Notes: generated from the sequence alone by a model not told the origin. Positions 53,255 through 63,190 are shown, counted from the stretch's first letter. The stretch is DNA of 64,000 bases from UBA830 sp036339975 (GCA_036339975.1 JAYYZV010000155.1:9405-73404), one strand, 5' to 3'. Translations and numbers: made by a program.

Positions 53255-54268
53255 TTAACTTTTGAGTGTCCGTTCCCGGCATGATGCAATCTGAGCTGCC
53301 ATCCTGATTGCCGAGATTAGGCTTTTGGGGTTCGCCGTTCCGGTGCCAGCTATATTATAGGCTGTTCCGTGATCTGGAGACGTGCGGACAAACGGCAGAC
53401 CAACTGAGATATTTACCCCGTTCTCGAAATCAAGTGTCTTCATCGGTATCAATGCTTGATCGTGATACATGCAGACGGCGACATCGTATGTTCCGCGCGC
53501 TGCTTCATGGAACATTGTGTCTCCAGCAAGCGGTCCTATCATATCGAGGCCAGGTTCTTTTACGTGCTCAATAGCGGGAGAGATAATGTCAATTTCCTCA
53601 CGCCCCATATGTCCGCTTTCCCCTGCATGCGGGTTAAGCCCAGAGACCGCAATACGAGGATGCGGTATACCGAAATCATATCTCAACGAGGCAATCGTAA
53701 TTTCTAGCGTTCGCACGATTTCGTTGGTTGTCAGGGCGGAAATGGCATCCTTAAGCGACAAATGGATGGTAACGGGAACAACTTTTAAGTTGGGCCCAGC
53801 CAAGAGCATTACCGGTGGAGCCTGCAGTCCGGAGCGTTCGCCAAGATATTCCGTGTGACCCGGTGCTGTGAAACCAGCTTCGTAAAGCCGGCTTTTTTGG
53901 ATCGGATTTGTAGTCATGCCTGCCGCGTTGCCTTTCATTGCGGCATCGATCGAGCGGTCTATCGCTTCGATCACCATCGCCCCGTCCGCTGTACTATCTT
54001 GACCGGGAAGTGCCAAAACTGGCCGGCTAAGAGGTATCACGGGCAGGGCGTTTGGTAACACGGCGGTGGCATCGGAGGGGTCTTCTATTTCGGTTACTAG
54101 ACAGTCGATACCAGTAAGCCGGGCAAGGCGCCTAAGTCGCCCGGGGTCGTCAAACAAACAAAATGGAGGTAGGTGAGACCTATGATCTCGCCAAGCTAGC
54201 AGGGCGATTTCGCCACCGATTCCAGCGGGGTCACCCATCGTGACGACGATTGGGCGATCACCGGACAT
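53255..54268 (-). CDS. pdxA: 4-hydroxythreonine-4-phosphate dehydrogenase
   Basis: PdxA oxidises 4-phosphohydroxy-L-threonine in pyridoxal phosphate synthesis. Length is 337 aa. The family signatures are present: VTMGDPAGIGGEIAL at the N-terminus, the metal-binding His in FTAPGHTEYLGE, GLNPHAGESGHMGREE and CMYHDQALIPMKTL. It lies between surA and rsmA, the classical arrangement. Confidence 0.96.
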   Translation of the reverse strand: MSGDRPIVVTMGDPAGIGGEIALLAWRDHRSHLPPFCLFDDPGRLRRLARLTGIDCLVTEIEDPSDATAVLPNALPVIPLSRPVLALPGQDSTADGAMVIEAIDRSIDAAMKGNAAGMTTNPIQKSRLYEAGFTAPGHTEYLGERSGLQAPPVMLLAGPNLKVVPVTIHLSLKDAISALTTNEIVRTLEITIASLRYDFGIPHPRIAVSGLNPHAGESGHMGREEIDIISPAIEHVKEPGLDMIGPLAGDTMFHEAARGTYDVAVCMYHDQALIPMKTLDFENGVNISVGLPFVRTSPDHGTAYNIAGTGTANPKSLISAIRMAAQIASCRERTLKS

Positions 54269-54272
54269 TATG

Positions 54273-55556
54273 TTAAACTCGAATGTCGACGACAGCGGAA
54301 AGACGGATGTCGCGTAGGTAACGCCGCGCCATTAACGAAAGCCTTTCCTGTATCAGTCTATCTGCAATTGTTTCGCGTGCTGGCAGCTTTATCTCGGCGT
54401 CGCCGCCCTCTCGGCCGCATACCATCAGCAATAAAACGCCGTCTGGCGTTTTAATAGGATCGCTGATCTTTCCCGCTGGAACGTTGGTGACAACGGCCTG
54501 AATGGCAGGAGACAAATCCTTCAGCGCAAATCGGCCCATATTTGGTGGCCGTGGTGAGCGGATCTCTTTTGCAAGAAGATCAAAATCGCTGCAGCTTGTC
54601 GCCGTATCTCGTACGGTTTTTGCTAGTTCAATTTGAGCTTCTTTATCCGAAGGAAATGCTACTTGGGGAAAGGGTAGGAAGATCTGATGAAGGTCCAAGT
54701 TTATAGGCTTGTTTCTAGACATAGCTATTTTTCGGCTATCACGCAGTGTCAGCAGCCGATAGCCGGTGATGGTCTTTACTGGCGCCGAAATGGCGCCGCG
54801 CTTAAGTGTTGGCACGATGGTCTTAAGATCGTCGCTAAGTTCGGCTTCATGCATCCAGCCAAGATCTCCCCCAACCGCTGCCGTGGGGCTCTGTGAGAAC
54901 TGTCGCGCAATCGCTGCAAAGTTAGCGCCGTTCCGTATCTGGTTACGAATTCGCCCAGCTGTAAGGCGGACATTATTTTCTTCATCCGGCCCATCGACAG
55001 CTAGCAATATCTCGGCGAGCCGATATTCAGTCTGTCCCTGGCGTGATCGTATGCGCTCCAGCGTTTCGTCAATTTCATCTTCACCGATGATGATCATGGG
55101 ACGCAGTCTGCGGCCAAGAAGTTTAGACCACGCGATCCCAGCGCGGAGTTGCTCTTCCATTGCTTCAGGAGGTACCGAATTCTCCCGCAACATCCGATCG
55201 AGGCCATCTTTGGGCAGTTTGTTCTGTTTTTCGATTGTTGCTTTGGCACGCCGTATGTCACGCTTGCTAACGGAAATACTCCGCCGCTTCGCCTCCTGCA
55301 CTTTTAACCGCTCATCTATAAGGGTGCGCAGAACCGGACCGCTTATTCGTCGTCTCACTTCTAGCGTGTCCGGTAGGCGCGTGGACACAATCACCAGCTT
55401 TATACGTGATTCTAAGTCGTATGCGCTGATCGGTTCGTCGTTTACGATCGCTGCAATACGCTGCACAGACTGCGATCTAACGCTGTCTGGCGAAACGATT
55501 GAGATCAATAAAAATACGATCGTAAAATTAAAAAAATACCTTTTGCCTGACTTCAT
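54273..55556 (-). CDS. surA: SurA-like periplasmic chaperone / peptidyl-prolyl isomerase
   Basis: This chaperone assists folding of outer-membrane proteins. It starts at the ATG at 55556 (a GTG at 55565 is an alternative), giving 427 aa. A signal peptide covers about the first 28 residues. An N-terminal SurA domain (IAAIVNDEPISAYDLESRI) is followed by two parvulin domains, the first starting near residue 168 (EYRLAEILLAV) and the second near 285 (LHQIFLPFPQ). It is 4 bp from pdxA and 76 bp from lptD. The domain order and context fit SurA well. Confidence 0.92.
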   Translation of the reverse strand: MKSGKRYFFNFTIVFLLISIVSPDSVRSQSVQRIAAIVNDEPISAYDLESRIKLVIVSTRLPDTLEVRRRISGPVLRTLIDERLKVQEAKRRSISVSKRDIRRAKATIEKQNKLPKDGLDRMLRENSVPPEAMEEQLRAGIAWSKLLGRRLRPMIIIGEDEIDETLERIRSRQGQTEYRLAEILLAVDGPDEENNVRLTAGRIRNQIRNGANFAAIARQFSQSPTAAVGGDLGWMHEAELSDDLKTIVPTLKRGAISAPVKTITGYRLLTLRDSRKIAMSRNKPINLDLHQIFLPFPQVAFPSDKEAQIELAKTVRDTATSCSDFDLLAKEIRSPRPPNMGRFALKDLSPAIQAVVTNVPAGKISDPIKTPDGVLLLMVCGREGGDAEIKLPARETIADRLIQERLSLMARRYLRDIRLSAVVDIRV

Positions 55557-55632
55557 CGAATCCACGTTCAGAGTTCATTCCGAATATATATAGCCTTTTC
55601 CCTTTCCTTCAACTTACGAGATGGCGCCAATG

Positions 55633-57840
55633 TCAGTTGACGCCGCGGGAGGTTTCCACCTCGCCAAGGGTTTTAAAAACGAACCTGAACAGAATTGTAT
55701 CCGTTGGGGCCACGTCCCGATCGCGGGTGAATGCTCGTGAATAATCGGTGCGAAACTTGAAACAATCGTCCTCATACATCAGAGAAAATCCATGGCTTAA
55801 CGCCCCCCCCCCGCTCGTCAGGTCGCGGTGCGTGCTGGCTCTAACCATCCAGTGATCGGTTATATTCGACCGTAAACTGAATGTAATTTCCTCCCGGTCT
55901 CGAAAGTCATCTTGCGGCTCTTGGGAATCGATCAGGTTCTGCTGGTCGATCGACAAATAATTAATAGTGCCGTGCAATAATGGAACGCCAGCCGACGCTG
56001 TAACTTCATTGCGCCGTGCGGAAAAATCATCTTTGTCGACCCTAAACCTGTAAAGCGCGTTGATATATTGTGTCGGGCGGATGCGTATTCTCCCTACCAC
56101 ATCAGAGAAGTTTCCATCCAGACCTGAATCGCGGTCGAAATCGTCACCTTTGTTTAACCTGAAGCTTTGTCCAACAAAAAAAGAACTGAAACCACTGCCA
56201 AGGCCGAAGATACCGTTGTTAAGTCCGTAATTTATTCTTGGCCCTCCCTCTACCCGATCAATACCCCCAAAGCGGTTGTGCGAAAACAGGTTTGTATCGT
56301 CGAACTCGAAGCTGACACTGTCCTCATTTGGAATCCGGTCGGTATTCTTGCCGTTTGGTGCCAAAATCACCCCGACAACGGGCTCCACGATCTGAGTAAA
56401 TCTGCCGTCTTTTCTTGCCAGCGGCAACCTCCAGTCCATGCCGGCCTGCGGGAACAAGCGGTAACTAAATCCAGAAAGAGCCCGGTTGGGATCGTCGCTA
56501 TCCACAACGCCACTTGCGAGATACGCATCAGTTTGCAGCGAAGAAAAAAATCGATAGACCTCTCCATGACGGGTTGTGTAAGGCAATTGCCATTGGGTGA
56601 TGCCAGAAAGACGCTTGCTATCAGTTCCGTCGGTGCGGGTCAGAGCTAGAAACCCCGCGTCGACCGACCATTGTCCTCCGAAACGGTCCGGTTGGGCGAC
56701 ATAGTTGTAATCCAGTTTTGGAAACACTATAGGGGTGTTACCAAAGTTATCCGTAGCGCGAAGCCCTTGGAAGTAATATGCATTTGCCGCTGCGTAGCTT
56801 CGCCCTCGGAATCCTTCCACATAAAAACGGTTTTCGAGCGTGTCTGTTGAATCAATGTTATAACGCCGCAAAGAGGTGTCGTCCGTTGAAAGGAATATGT
56901 CGGCACCGCCGCGCCAAGTGCGGTCGAACTCATGTAAAAGATCGCCTCGGATATGTCCGCGTGGCGTATCTTTATCTCCGCTGTCTTTGCTCCCATAGGT
57001 CCCGCTGCCATCTAGCCTGTATATGGTTGAACTCAACCTATGGCGCAGTTCTCCGGCGGCTATAACACCCTCGCCGTCGCTAAATGTCGGAGTTAAGGTC
57101 GCATCCATGTTTGGAGAAATATCTATGTAGTAGGGGGTTGTCACAGACTGGCCCAGATCCGTGTCGCTACCGTAGGTCGGCACTAAAAAGCCGGTTCGTC
57201 GCTTAACTGTAGGACCCGGGTGTGAAAGGTATGGCGTATAAATAACTGGTAAACCGTAGACCTCCATAAAGGCGTCTTTGTAAATCACATCGCGCGATGT
57301 TTGGTCGTGTATGACGTTAAAAGCCTTGACTTGCCATAGCGGGGCTCGCGATGGATCTTCCTCACACAATTCGCAGGGTGAATAGACTGCTTTCCGAAAT
57401 TCTGTTTTCTCGCCACCGATCTTGCGGCCCCCCGCTGCAGCAATCCGGGCACCGTCGGCAAGCCGGACACGCATATTTTCCATAATGCCATCGCGCAGGT
57501 CTCCGGTAACTTTCACACGGTCAGCGAAAATAACCTCGCCGGTCGGTTCCAGAATGCTGACGTTACCTTTTGCTGCAACGGTATCTTCGCGGCGGTTATA
57601 CGTGACGACGTCGGCCATTAGCGTACGCTCGCCCTGAGTGAACTCCACATTCCCTGTCGCGACGACGATACCTAGTTCCTGTTCGTTCCGCAGCTGGTCG
57701 GCTTTGAAGACCACCGGTGTTTTCTGGTCTGAGCGACGGTCCATTTTTGCTAAGGCTGCTGATTGCATCAAAATCATAGAAGCAACGGCCGCAGCGATCG
57801 ATAACCTTTGAGATAACTTCAACTCACCCATCCTCCACAT
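55633..57840 (-). CDS. lptD: LPS-assembly outer-membrane protein LptD
   Basis: LptD forms the beta-barrel through which lipopolysaccharide is inserted in the outer membrane. It has 735 aa: signal peptide to about residue 32, an OstA-type N-terminal domain (FKADQLRNEQELGIVVATGNVEF), then a barrel. Cys156 and Cys159 (PCELC) and a late Cys693 could form the disulfides that gate LptD maturation. Gly677-Gly679 are coded by a run of ten G. The start overlaps the lptG stop by 17 bp. Confidence 0.96.
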   Translation of the reverse strand: MWRMGELKLSQRLSIAAAVASMILMQSAALAKMDRRSDQKTPVVFKADQLRNEQELGIVVATGNVEFTQGERTLMADVVTYNRREDTVAAKGNVSILEPTGEVIFADRVKVTGDLRDGIMENMRVRLADGARIAAAGGRKIGGEKTEFRKAVYSPCELCEEDPSRAPLWQVKAFNVIHDQTSRDVIYKDAFMEVYGLPVIYTPYLSHPGPTVKRRTGFLVPTYGSDTDLGQSVTTPYYIDISPNMDATLTPTFSDGEGVIAAGELRHRLSSTIYRLDGSGTYGSKDSGDKDTPRGHIRGDLLHEFDRTWRGGADIFLSTDDTSLRRYNIDSTDTLENRFYVEGFRGRSYAAANAYYFQGLRATDNFGNTPIVFPKLDYNYVAQPDRFGGQWSVDAGFLALTRTDGTDSKRLSGITQWQLPYTTRHGEVYRFFSSLQTDAYLASGVVDSDDPNRALSGFSYRLFPQAGMDWRLPLARKDGRFTQIVEPVVGVILAPNGKNTDRIPNEDSVSFEFDDTNLFSHNRFGGIDRVEGGPRINYGLNNGIFGLGSGFSSFFVGQSFRLNKGDDFDRDSGLDGNFSDVVGRIRIRPTQYINALYRFRVDKDDFSARRNEVTASAGVPLLHGTINYLSIDQQNLIDSQEPQDDFRDREEITFSLRSNITDHWMVRASTHRDLTSGGGALSHGFSLMYEDDCFKFRTDYSRAFTRDRDVAPTDTILFRFVFKTLGEVETSRGVN
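55803..55812 (-). repeat. Ten-base homopolymer G tract inside lptD
   Basis: Ten C on the plus strand, that is ten G on the coding strand, code for Gly677-Gly679 and part of a flanking codon of LptD. It is the longest G/C homopolymer I noticed in the window, and a slippage hot spot. Confidence 0.9.
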
Positions 57841-58921
57841 GGAGAAGGACGGAAACGCCGAGGAATGATGCTATGAGTGCGGGGCTCCAGGCGGCAATTA
57901 CGACCGGTAGCTTGGATGAGACTCCGAGCGCGTATACCACGTCTGAGAGAAAATATAGCAGAAATCCAGTCCCTATTCCCGACACGATCATGACTGCTGC
58001 CCCGCCGCGTCGGACAGGGCAAAGAGAAAACGTTGCAGCCAGAATGACCACCGCTGCTAGCATCAGCGGAAATGCCAGGTGGGTATGCCAATGGAGAAGA
58101 TGCCGAACACCCGAAAACCCAGTATTCTCCAGGATTCTTATGAATCCGGGTAAAGCCCAAAAAGATATTGTCTCGGGTGGTGCGAAGCTGTCGTTGATGT
58201 TTCCTCTCGTCAGGTCCGTAGGTAGGTGTCTGACGTCATAACGTTTGGGTGGCTGATTAGGCGCGGTCATCACCGCCATGTCTAGGCGCCAGAAACCTTC
58301 TTCTAGTGTCGCGCTTGGGGCATCAATGCGGCCAACGAAGCGGTTATTGTCTTTCATTAGAAAGACAATGACTTTGTCGATCCTCATTTCGCGAGGGGCG
58401 ATTCTCCGCGAGTGCAGGATGTAGTGCCCGTCTCCCGTCGATTGTCGAAACCATAGACCCTGATTAGCAAGTGCCGCGAGACTAGACTTGCCAAGGATGT
58501 ATTTCGCCTCGAGGACCTCGTATTTCAGTAACATCGCTGAAGAAAACGGGTTGAAAATGGCTATTTTGAACAGTCCTATTAGGATAGCGAGGGCGATTGG
58601 GGGCGCTAAAAACTGCCATATAGAAACCCCGGCGGCACGCGCGACGACGAATTCGTGGTGCCGGTTCAATCGCCAAAAAGCAAACATCGCACCTAGTAGG
58701 GCCGAAAACGGTATCGCTTTCTCCATCATGGTAGGAAGTTTTAAAAAAGCCATCGAAAGTACAGAATGGAAGGCAATATCCTCATGCCGGACGGAAACGC
58801 GCCGGAAGAGTTCGAGCGTATCGAAAATGGTAATGATTAGAACTAGTCCTAGCGAGAACGCCAAGAACGATGAGAGGAATTGACGTCCAATATAAAACGA
58901 TAAGGTGCGTGATAGCCTCAC
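57824..58921 (-). CDS. lptG: LPS export ABC transporter permease LptG
   Basis: LptG pairs with LptF and LptB to extract lipopolysaccharide from the inner membrane. The protein has 365 aa and starts with GTG. It has the YjgP/YjgQ pattern: helices at residues 13-33, 55-78 and 100-120, a large periplasmic domain, then three helices near 270-355. It overlaps lptF by a GTGA junction and lptD by 17 bp, so all three are coupled. Confidence 0.94.
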   Translation of the reverse strand: MRLSRTLSFYIGRQFLSSFLAFSLGLVLIITIFDTLELFRRVSVRHEDIAFHSVLSMAFLKLPTMMEKAIPFSALLGAMFAFWRLNRHHEFVVARAAGVSIWQFLAPPIALAILIGLFKIAIFNPFSSAMLLKYEVLEAKYILGKSSLAALANQGLWFRQSTGDGHYILHSRRIAPREMRIDKVIVFLMKDNNRFVGRIDAPSATLEEGFWRLDMAVMTAPNQPPKRYDVRHLPTDLTRGNINDSFAPPETISFWALPGFIRILENTGFSGVRHLLHWHTHLAFPLMLAAVVILAATFSLCPVRRGGAAVMIVSGIGTGFLLYFLSDVVYALGVSSKLPVVIAAWSPALIASFLGVSVLLHVEDG

Positions 58922-60045
58922 GTTGCGGGTTCCTGTTCCAGGCTCTTGCGCTGCCGCCGCCGTTTGGGCTTGGGGGAGGCCAGTAGAAAAAGAAACACTG
59001 CTGAGATGGCGACTGGAATTGCGAACAATGCGGCTGCCATCTCAGGGACTTTTTCCCCGAGGCTCTTCGTACCCAAGGTGGCAACCTGAACCAATAAAAC
59101 TGTAGTCACCGCGATGGATATTCGCAGAAATTGTCCTCGGCGGTTGAAATCTCCACCCAGCAGCATTGCGAGACCTATCGCTATATAGGTGAGGTACAGT
59201 AAGGGTGTGGCCAGCCGGAAATACCCTTCCATCCGAAGTCGGGCATAGTTGAAGATTTCATTTGGCTTTTTGTCGAACTGGAATAGTTCGTGCAAAAAGC
59301 GCTCCCTTGGCTCCCGCCAATGTTTAGCTACCTCTTCCTGAATGTTTTTTAGATCAAATGTGTAGCGCTCAAAGTATAAAAGGGACAGGCGCCCATCATT
59401 AGTCTGAACCTCCTGACGGTTACCGTTAATCATCAGAACCCTGGGTCCTTCCTCGCTGCTGACGATCGCGCCCTTCTCGGCCATCATTGTTACAGGGGTG
59501 TCGGGTTTTCGCTCGTCGTGCACGATGATCCCGTATAGTTCCCCGTCTTCGCTTCGCTCGCGTACAAATACGGTAATCCCCTTCGCTACTGGGTTGAAGA
59601 TGCCTTCCTGCAGAAACAGGGTGGATAATTCAGATCGGAACTCGCGCTGCATATCCTTGAAATCCCGATAGGTCGCGGGCATCACATACAGGGTGTTGAG
59701 GTAGCCGAGCGCCGTTGTCAGAACGGCAAGTACTAACGCGGGCCGGGCGATCTTGAAGGGGGACATGCCACTGGCACGCAAAACCACGACTTCGCTATCA
59801 TTTACCATTCGGTTATAAGTGAACATTAGAGCGGCGAATACCGCGATAGGGCCGATTACGGAAAGAAACGTCGGCAATAACAACATTGTGAAGGTAATGA
59901 ACGTGGTCGCCGATAGGCCGCGGTTGACGATCATTTCTACAAAGCGCAGCGACTGAGTTAGCCAAACAACGCAGGTAAGACTTACCGCGACGACGGATGT
60001 CCACCAGATCAGTTGTCTGAAGATATAGCGGTGAAGTTGTCCCAT
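58918..60045 (-). CDS. lptF: LPS export ABC transporter permease LptF
   Basis: This partner of LptG has 375 aa with the same six-helix architecture, opening MGQLHRYIFRQLIWWTSVVA. The conserved segment NDSEVVVLRASGMSPFKIARP, facing LptB, is clear near residue 77. It is the first gene of the lptF-lptG-lptD-surA-pdxA-rsmA run of about 7.7 kb, all on one strand with gaps no larger than 76 bp. Confidence 0.95.
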   Translation of the reverse strand: MGQLHRYIFRQLIWWTSVVAVSLTCVVWLTQSLRFVEMIVNRGLSATTFITFTMLLLPTFLSVIGPIAVFAALMFTYNRMVNDSEVVVLRASGMSPFKIARPALVLAVLTTALGYLNTLYVMPATYRDFKDMQREFRSELSTLFLQEGIFNPVAKGITVFVRERSEDGELYGIIVHDERKPDTPVTMMAEKGAIVSSEEGPRVLMINGNRQEVQTNDGRLSLLYFERYTFDLKNIQEEVAKHWREPRERFLHELFQFDKKPNEIFNYARLRMEGYFRLATPLLYLTYIAIGLAMLLGGDFNRRGQFLRISIAVTTVLLVQVATLGTKSLGEKVPEMAAALFAIPVAISAVFLFLLASPKPKRRRQRKSLEQEPAT

Positions 60046-60646
60046 ACCCGCACTATAGGTTTTTGAAATTCTGCTGTCACAGCCGATTTTACCATATAAA
60101 ACAATTGGTAATCAGGTATTTGGAATGATTTTCCAGAATTGACCGGGTCCGGTTTCGTTTGGGAGTTGTCATAATCCCGCGGCGGCTATGCTCTGGTACT
60201 AAATACCTGTGGTCCTTTAATTCCGGTAGAACGGGAACGGAGCGGTTTCAATTTCAGACCCAATATCTGTTCGGCTTTTTTGTTTGGCAAGTGGACCCCT
60301 TTGCACGCAGGTCGTCCCTCCTTAATGCATGTTTGGATGCTTCCCAATAAAGGCGACCTGCCAGCGGTTATAAATACCGCATATACGACATGCTGACTAT
60401 TCACGTAACCGGCTAAAATCTTGACCGTCTATTGACTGTCAAGTCCATAGCCACTACCGGGGGGGCTTCGAGTGCAGTATTAAAGTTTGTGTCGAGACCG
60501 GTCTGACGAACACCCTCGGAGACTGGGTGCGAGAGCTAGGCCCGTCGGATGAATTAGATTTTCAAGTTCGGCACAATGCTTGTTACAGTCTGATGTGAAA
60601 TACCCGGCCGATGATAGGTCCCCCTACAACCCAGCGGAGTTTGATA
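60046..60646. other. 600-bp intergenic region between divergent lptF and pepA
   Basis: I see no credible gene here; the small open frames lack family features. It must hold the promoters of both divergent operons. Notable sites are an inverted repeat TTACCA (60089-60094) / TGGTAA (60106-60111) 44 bp before lptF, and the odd palindrome TTGACTGTCAA (60432-60442), preceded by another TTGAC at 60421. These may be operator or promoter elements. Nothing resembles a tRNA or mobile element. Confidence 0.5.
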
Positions 60647-62146
60647 ATGAAGATCAGCTTTTCCTCCCCTTCTTTGCCCCGAACCGGCCCCCTTGTGGTG
60701 GGTGCCTTGTCCGGAGGTCATTTGCTGGCTACTGCCGAACGGGTCGACAGGGCAACCAAAGGCGCGTTGACCCGCGCGAAAAATAGTAGCCGTTTCAAAG
60801 GAGAAGCGGGGCAGTCTTTGACTGTTATGGCACCGACAGGCGTGAGTGCCAGCAGAATCATACTGATTGGCCTCGGTGAGGCCGAACGAATCGGTGATCT
60901 GGGAGCCCAAAGCTTTGGAGGTAGGGCATGGAAGTCTGTGGCTAGTACGGGTCAAAAATCCGCCATGGTGGCGATTGACCCGATCAAGGGGTCTAAACTC
61001 GACACTTCAGAGCTCGCGGCGAATACCGCTTACGGTGCGCGGCTGGCTTCTTATCGATTTGACAAGTACCGTACACGCGAAAAAGAGTGCGTCAAACCGA
61101 GTGTAACCACTTTGACTATTGCATCGCGGGACCCGACGAATGCAAAAAAATCCTATGGCCCGCTGGGAAAGGTGGCGGATGGCGTCTTCCTAACTCGAGA
61201 TCTGGTATCTGAACCGGCTAATGTTATATACCCTATCTCGCTAGCCCAGAAGGTGCGTTCGTTGTCGAGGCTCGGGGTTAAGGTCACTGTGCTCGATGAA
61301 AAACAAATGGCCAAGCTTAATATGGGTGCGTTGCTGGGCGTTGCGCAGGGGTCAGCCAACAAACCTCGCCTAGCTGTAATGCAATGGAATGGCGCGCCTC
61401 GTGCCAAAAACAAGCGCCCCATCGCCTTTGTCGGAAAGGGCGTTACTTTCGACACCGGCGGCATTTCAATCAAACCAGCCGGCGGCATGGAAGATATGAA
61501 ATGGGATATGGGCGGAGCTGGCGTAGTGATTGGGCTTATGAAGGCCCTGGCCGGCCGCAAAGCCAAAGTTAACGCGGTTGGCGTAGTCGGGCTGGTCGAA
61601 AATATGCCGTCTGCGACAGCGCAGCGACCGGGTGATGTGGTCAAGACCATGTCGGGTCAGACGGTTGAGGTAATTAATACCGACGCAGAAGGTAGGCTCG
61701 TATTAGCCGATGCAATGTGGTTCTGCCAAGAAAGGTACAAGCCACATACCTTGATTGACCTCGCCACCCTGACAGGCGCGATCATCGTCTCGCTTGGAAA
61801 TGAAAACGCGGGACTGTTCGCAAACGATGATGAAATCTGTGATAGACTGACGGCGGCAGGAGTAGCGGTCGGGGAGCCGGTATGGCGGATGCCGCTGGGA
61901 GAAGGGTATGACAGACTGATCAACTCCGATATAGCGGACATGAAAAACATCGGTGGCCGCTGGGGCGGTTCGATCACTGCTGCCCAGTTTCTCAATCGCT
62001 TCATTAAGGAAGACGTAAAGTGGGCGCATCTCGATATCGCAGGTGTAACTTGGTCCAGTAAGGATGCGCCGACCGTTCCTAAGGGAGGGACTGCATTCGG
62101 TGTTCGGCTTTTGGACGGCTTCGTGGCGAAAAACTATGAAAGCTGA
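60647..62146 (+). CDS. pepA: Leucyl aminopeptidase
   Basis: This M17 metallo-aminopeptidase has 499 aa, starting at the ATG at 60647. It has the two-metal active site with VGKGVTFDTGGISIKP near residue 262 and the signature NTDAEGRLVLAD near 344. It releases N-terminal residues from peptides; in E. coli PepA is also a DNA-binding regulator. Next to it, holC is 9 bp downstream, the typical pepA-holC pair. Confidence 0.96.
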   Translation: MKISFSSPSLPRTGPLVVGALSGGHLLATAERVDRATKGALTRAKNSSRFKGEAGQSLTVMAPTGVSASRIILIGLGEAERIGDLGAQSFGGRAWKSVASTGQKSAMVAIDPIKGSKLDTSELAANTAYGARLASYRFDKYRTREKECVKPSVTTLTIASRDPTNAKKSYGPLGKVADGVFLTRDLVSEPANVIYPISLAQKVRSLSRLGVKVTVLDEKQMAKLNMGALLGVAQGSANKPRLAVMQWNGAPRAKNKRPIAFVGKGVTFDTGGISIKPAGGMEDMKWDMGGAGVVIGLMKALAGRKAKVNAVGVVGLVENMPSATAQRPGDVVKTMSGQTVEVINTDAEGRLVLADAMWFCQERYKPHTLIDLATLTGAIIVSLGNENAGLFANDDEICDRLTAAGVAVGEPVWRMPLGEGYDRLINSDIADMKNIGGRWGGSITAAQFLNRFIKEDVKWAHLDIAGVTWSSKDAPTVPKGGTAFGVRLLDGFVAKNYES

Positions 62147-62155
62147 TGTCGCGCC

Positions 62156-62605
62156 GTGACCGAGATAAGCTTCTATCATTTGCTACATACGCCGCTCGAG
62201 CGGGCGCTTCCGAAACTGATCGAAAAGGTGCTGAAAAGCGGAGCGAATGCCGTTATAAAAACCGCCTCGGCAGAGCGTGCCGAGTCGCTGAGCGGTGTGC
62301 TTTGGACTTATGATCAAAACTCTTTCCTGCCGCACGGCACGGTGAGGGATGGCAATGCTGGCCAGCAGCCGGTTTGGATTACGCCTGACGATGAAAATCC
62401 TAACGCCTCAGAAATTCTGGTCCTGACCGATGGTGCCGCGGCAGCGGACATGGGTGTTTGGCGGCGGTGCCTTGAAATTTTCGATGGGCGGGACGAGGGT
62501 GTTGTAACTGAGGCACGGCGTCGATGGAACGAATACAAGATTGCCGATCATAACTTGACATATTGGCAGCAGAACGGGCGCGGCGGTTGGGATAAGCAAC
62601 GGTGA
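62156..62605 (+). CDS. holC: DNA polymerase III chi subunit
   Basis: This 149-residue protein starts with GTG at 62156. It contains the chi pattern: ISFYHLLHTPLERALPKLIEKVL at the start, DQNSFLPHG near residue 60, and WKRYKI-like RRWNEYKIADHNLTYWQQ at the end. Chi links the clamp loader to SSB. It follows pepA by 9 bp. Confidence 0.92.
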   Translation: MTEISFYHLLHTPLERALPKLIEKVLKSGANAVIKTASAERAESLSGVLWTYDQNSFLPHGTVRDGNAGQQPVWITPDDENPNASEILVLTDGAAAADMGVWRRCLEIFDGRDEGVVTEARRRWNEYKIADHNLTYWQQNGRGGWDKQR

Positions 62606-62670
62606 CCCCTGCCTAATTGAGAGGGTTGCTAACGCTGGGAACACTATCTCGCAGATGCAAAATGTATCGG

Positions 62671-62699
62671 TTGCTCAGGTTTCTTGAACCGTCTATAAG
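62671..62699 (+). promoter_or_regulatory. Sigma70-like promoter for ndk
   Basis: TTGCTC (62671-62676) and TATAAG (62694-62699) are 17 bp apart. The -10 element ends 36 bp before the ATG of ndk. Position and spacing are good. Confidence 0.55.
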
Positions 62700-62735
62700 G
62701 CCCGCCCTAACGAACGAACAGGAGCCTTGGTCCCC

Positions 62736-63158
62736 ATGGCAGTTGAACGAACGCTTTCAATCATAAAGCCGGACGCAACACGGCGAAATATTACTGGAGC
62801 AATTGTTACGCGCTTTGAAGAGGCGGGTCTTCGCGTCATCGCTCAACGTCGAACGCAGTTGAGCCCGGAGCAGGCGCAGCAATTCTATGCAGTTCACAAA
62901 GGGCGCGCTTTTTTTGACGACCTGTGCAGCTTTATGACTTCTGGCCCAGTTGTCGTGCAAGTTTTGGAAGGCGAGGACGCGATCATCAAAAACCGTGAAG
63001 TCATGGGGGCGACCAATCCGGCGAACGCCGATGAAGGCACTATACGCCGTGACTTTGGTGAGTCGGTCGAGGCTAATTCGGTTCACGGCTCCGATTCCCC
63101 GGAAACTGCCGCCCAGGAAATTGCATTCTTTTTTTCGGGGACAGGGATCGTAGGTTGA
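62736..63158 (+). CDS. ndk: Nucleoside diphosphate kinase
   Basis: Ndk equalises nucleoside triphosphate pools through a phosphohistidine. The protein has 140 aa from the ATG at 62736, with His117 in EANSVHGSDS and the N-terminus ERTLSIIKPDATRR. A TTG at 62727 lies too close to the ribosome site (AGGAG, 62720-62724) to be the start. Confidence 0.98.
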   Translation: MAVERTLSIIKPDATRRNITGAIVTRFEEAGLRVIAQRRTQLSPEQAQQFYAVHKGRAFFDDLCSFMTSGPVVVQVLEGEDAIIKNREVMGATNPANADEGTIRRDFGESVEANSVHGSDSPETAAQEIAFFFSGTGIVG

Positions 63159-63190
63159 CGGTATTTAGCTTTTGAGGGTTAGCCTTAAAA

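Noticed and set aside
60186..60404. 72-codon open frame on the minus strand between lptF and pepA
   Set aside because: No ribosome site, no family features and no recognisable protein pattern; treated as non-coding.
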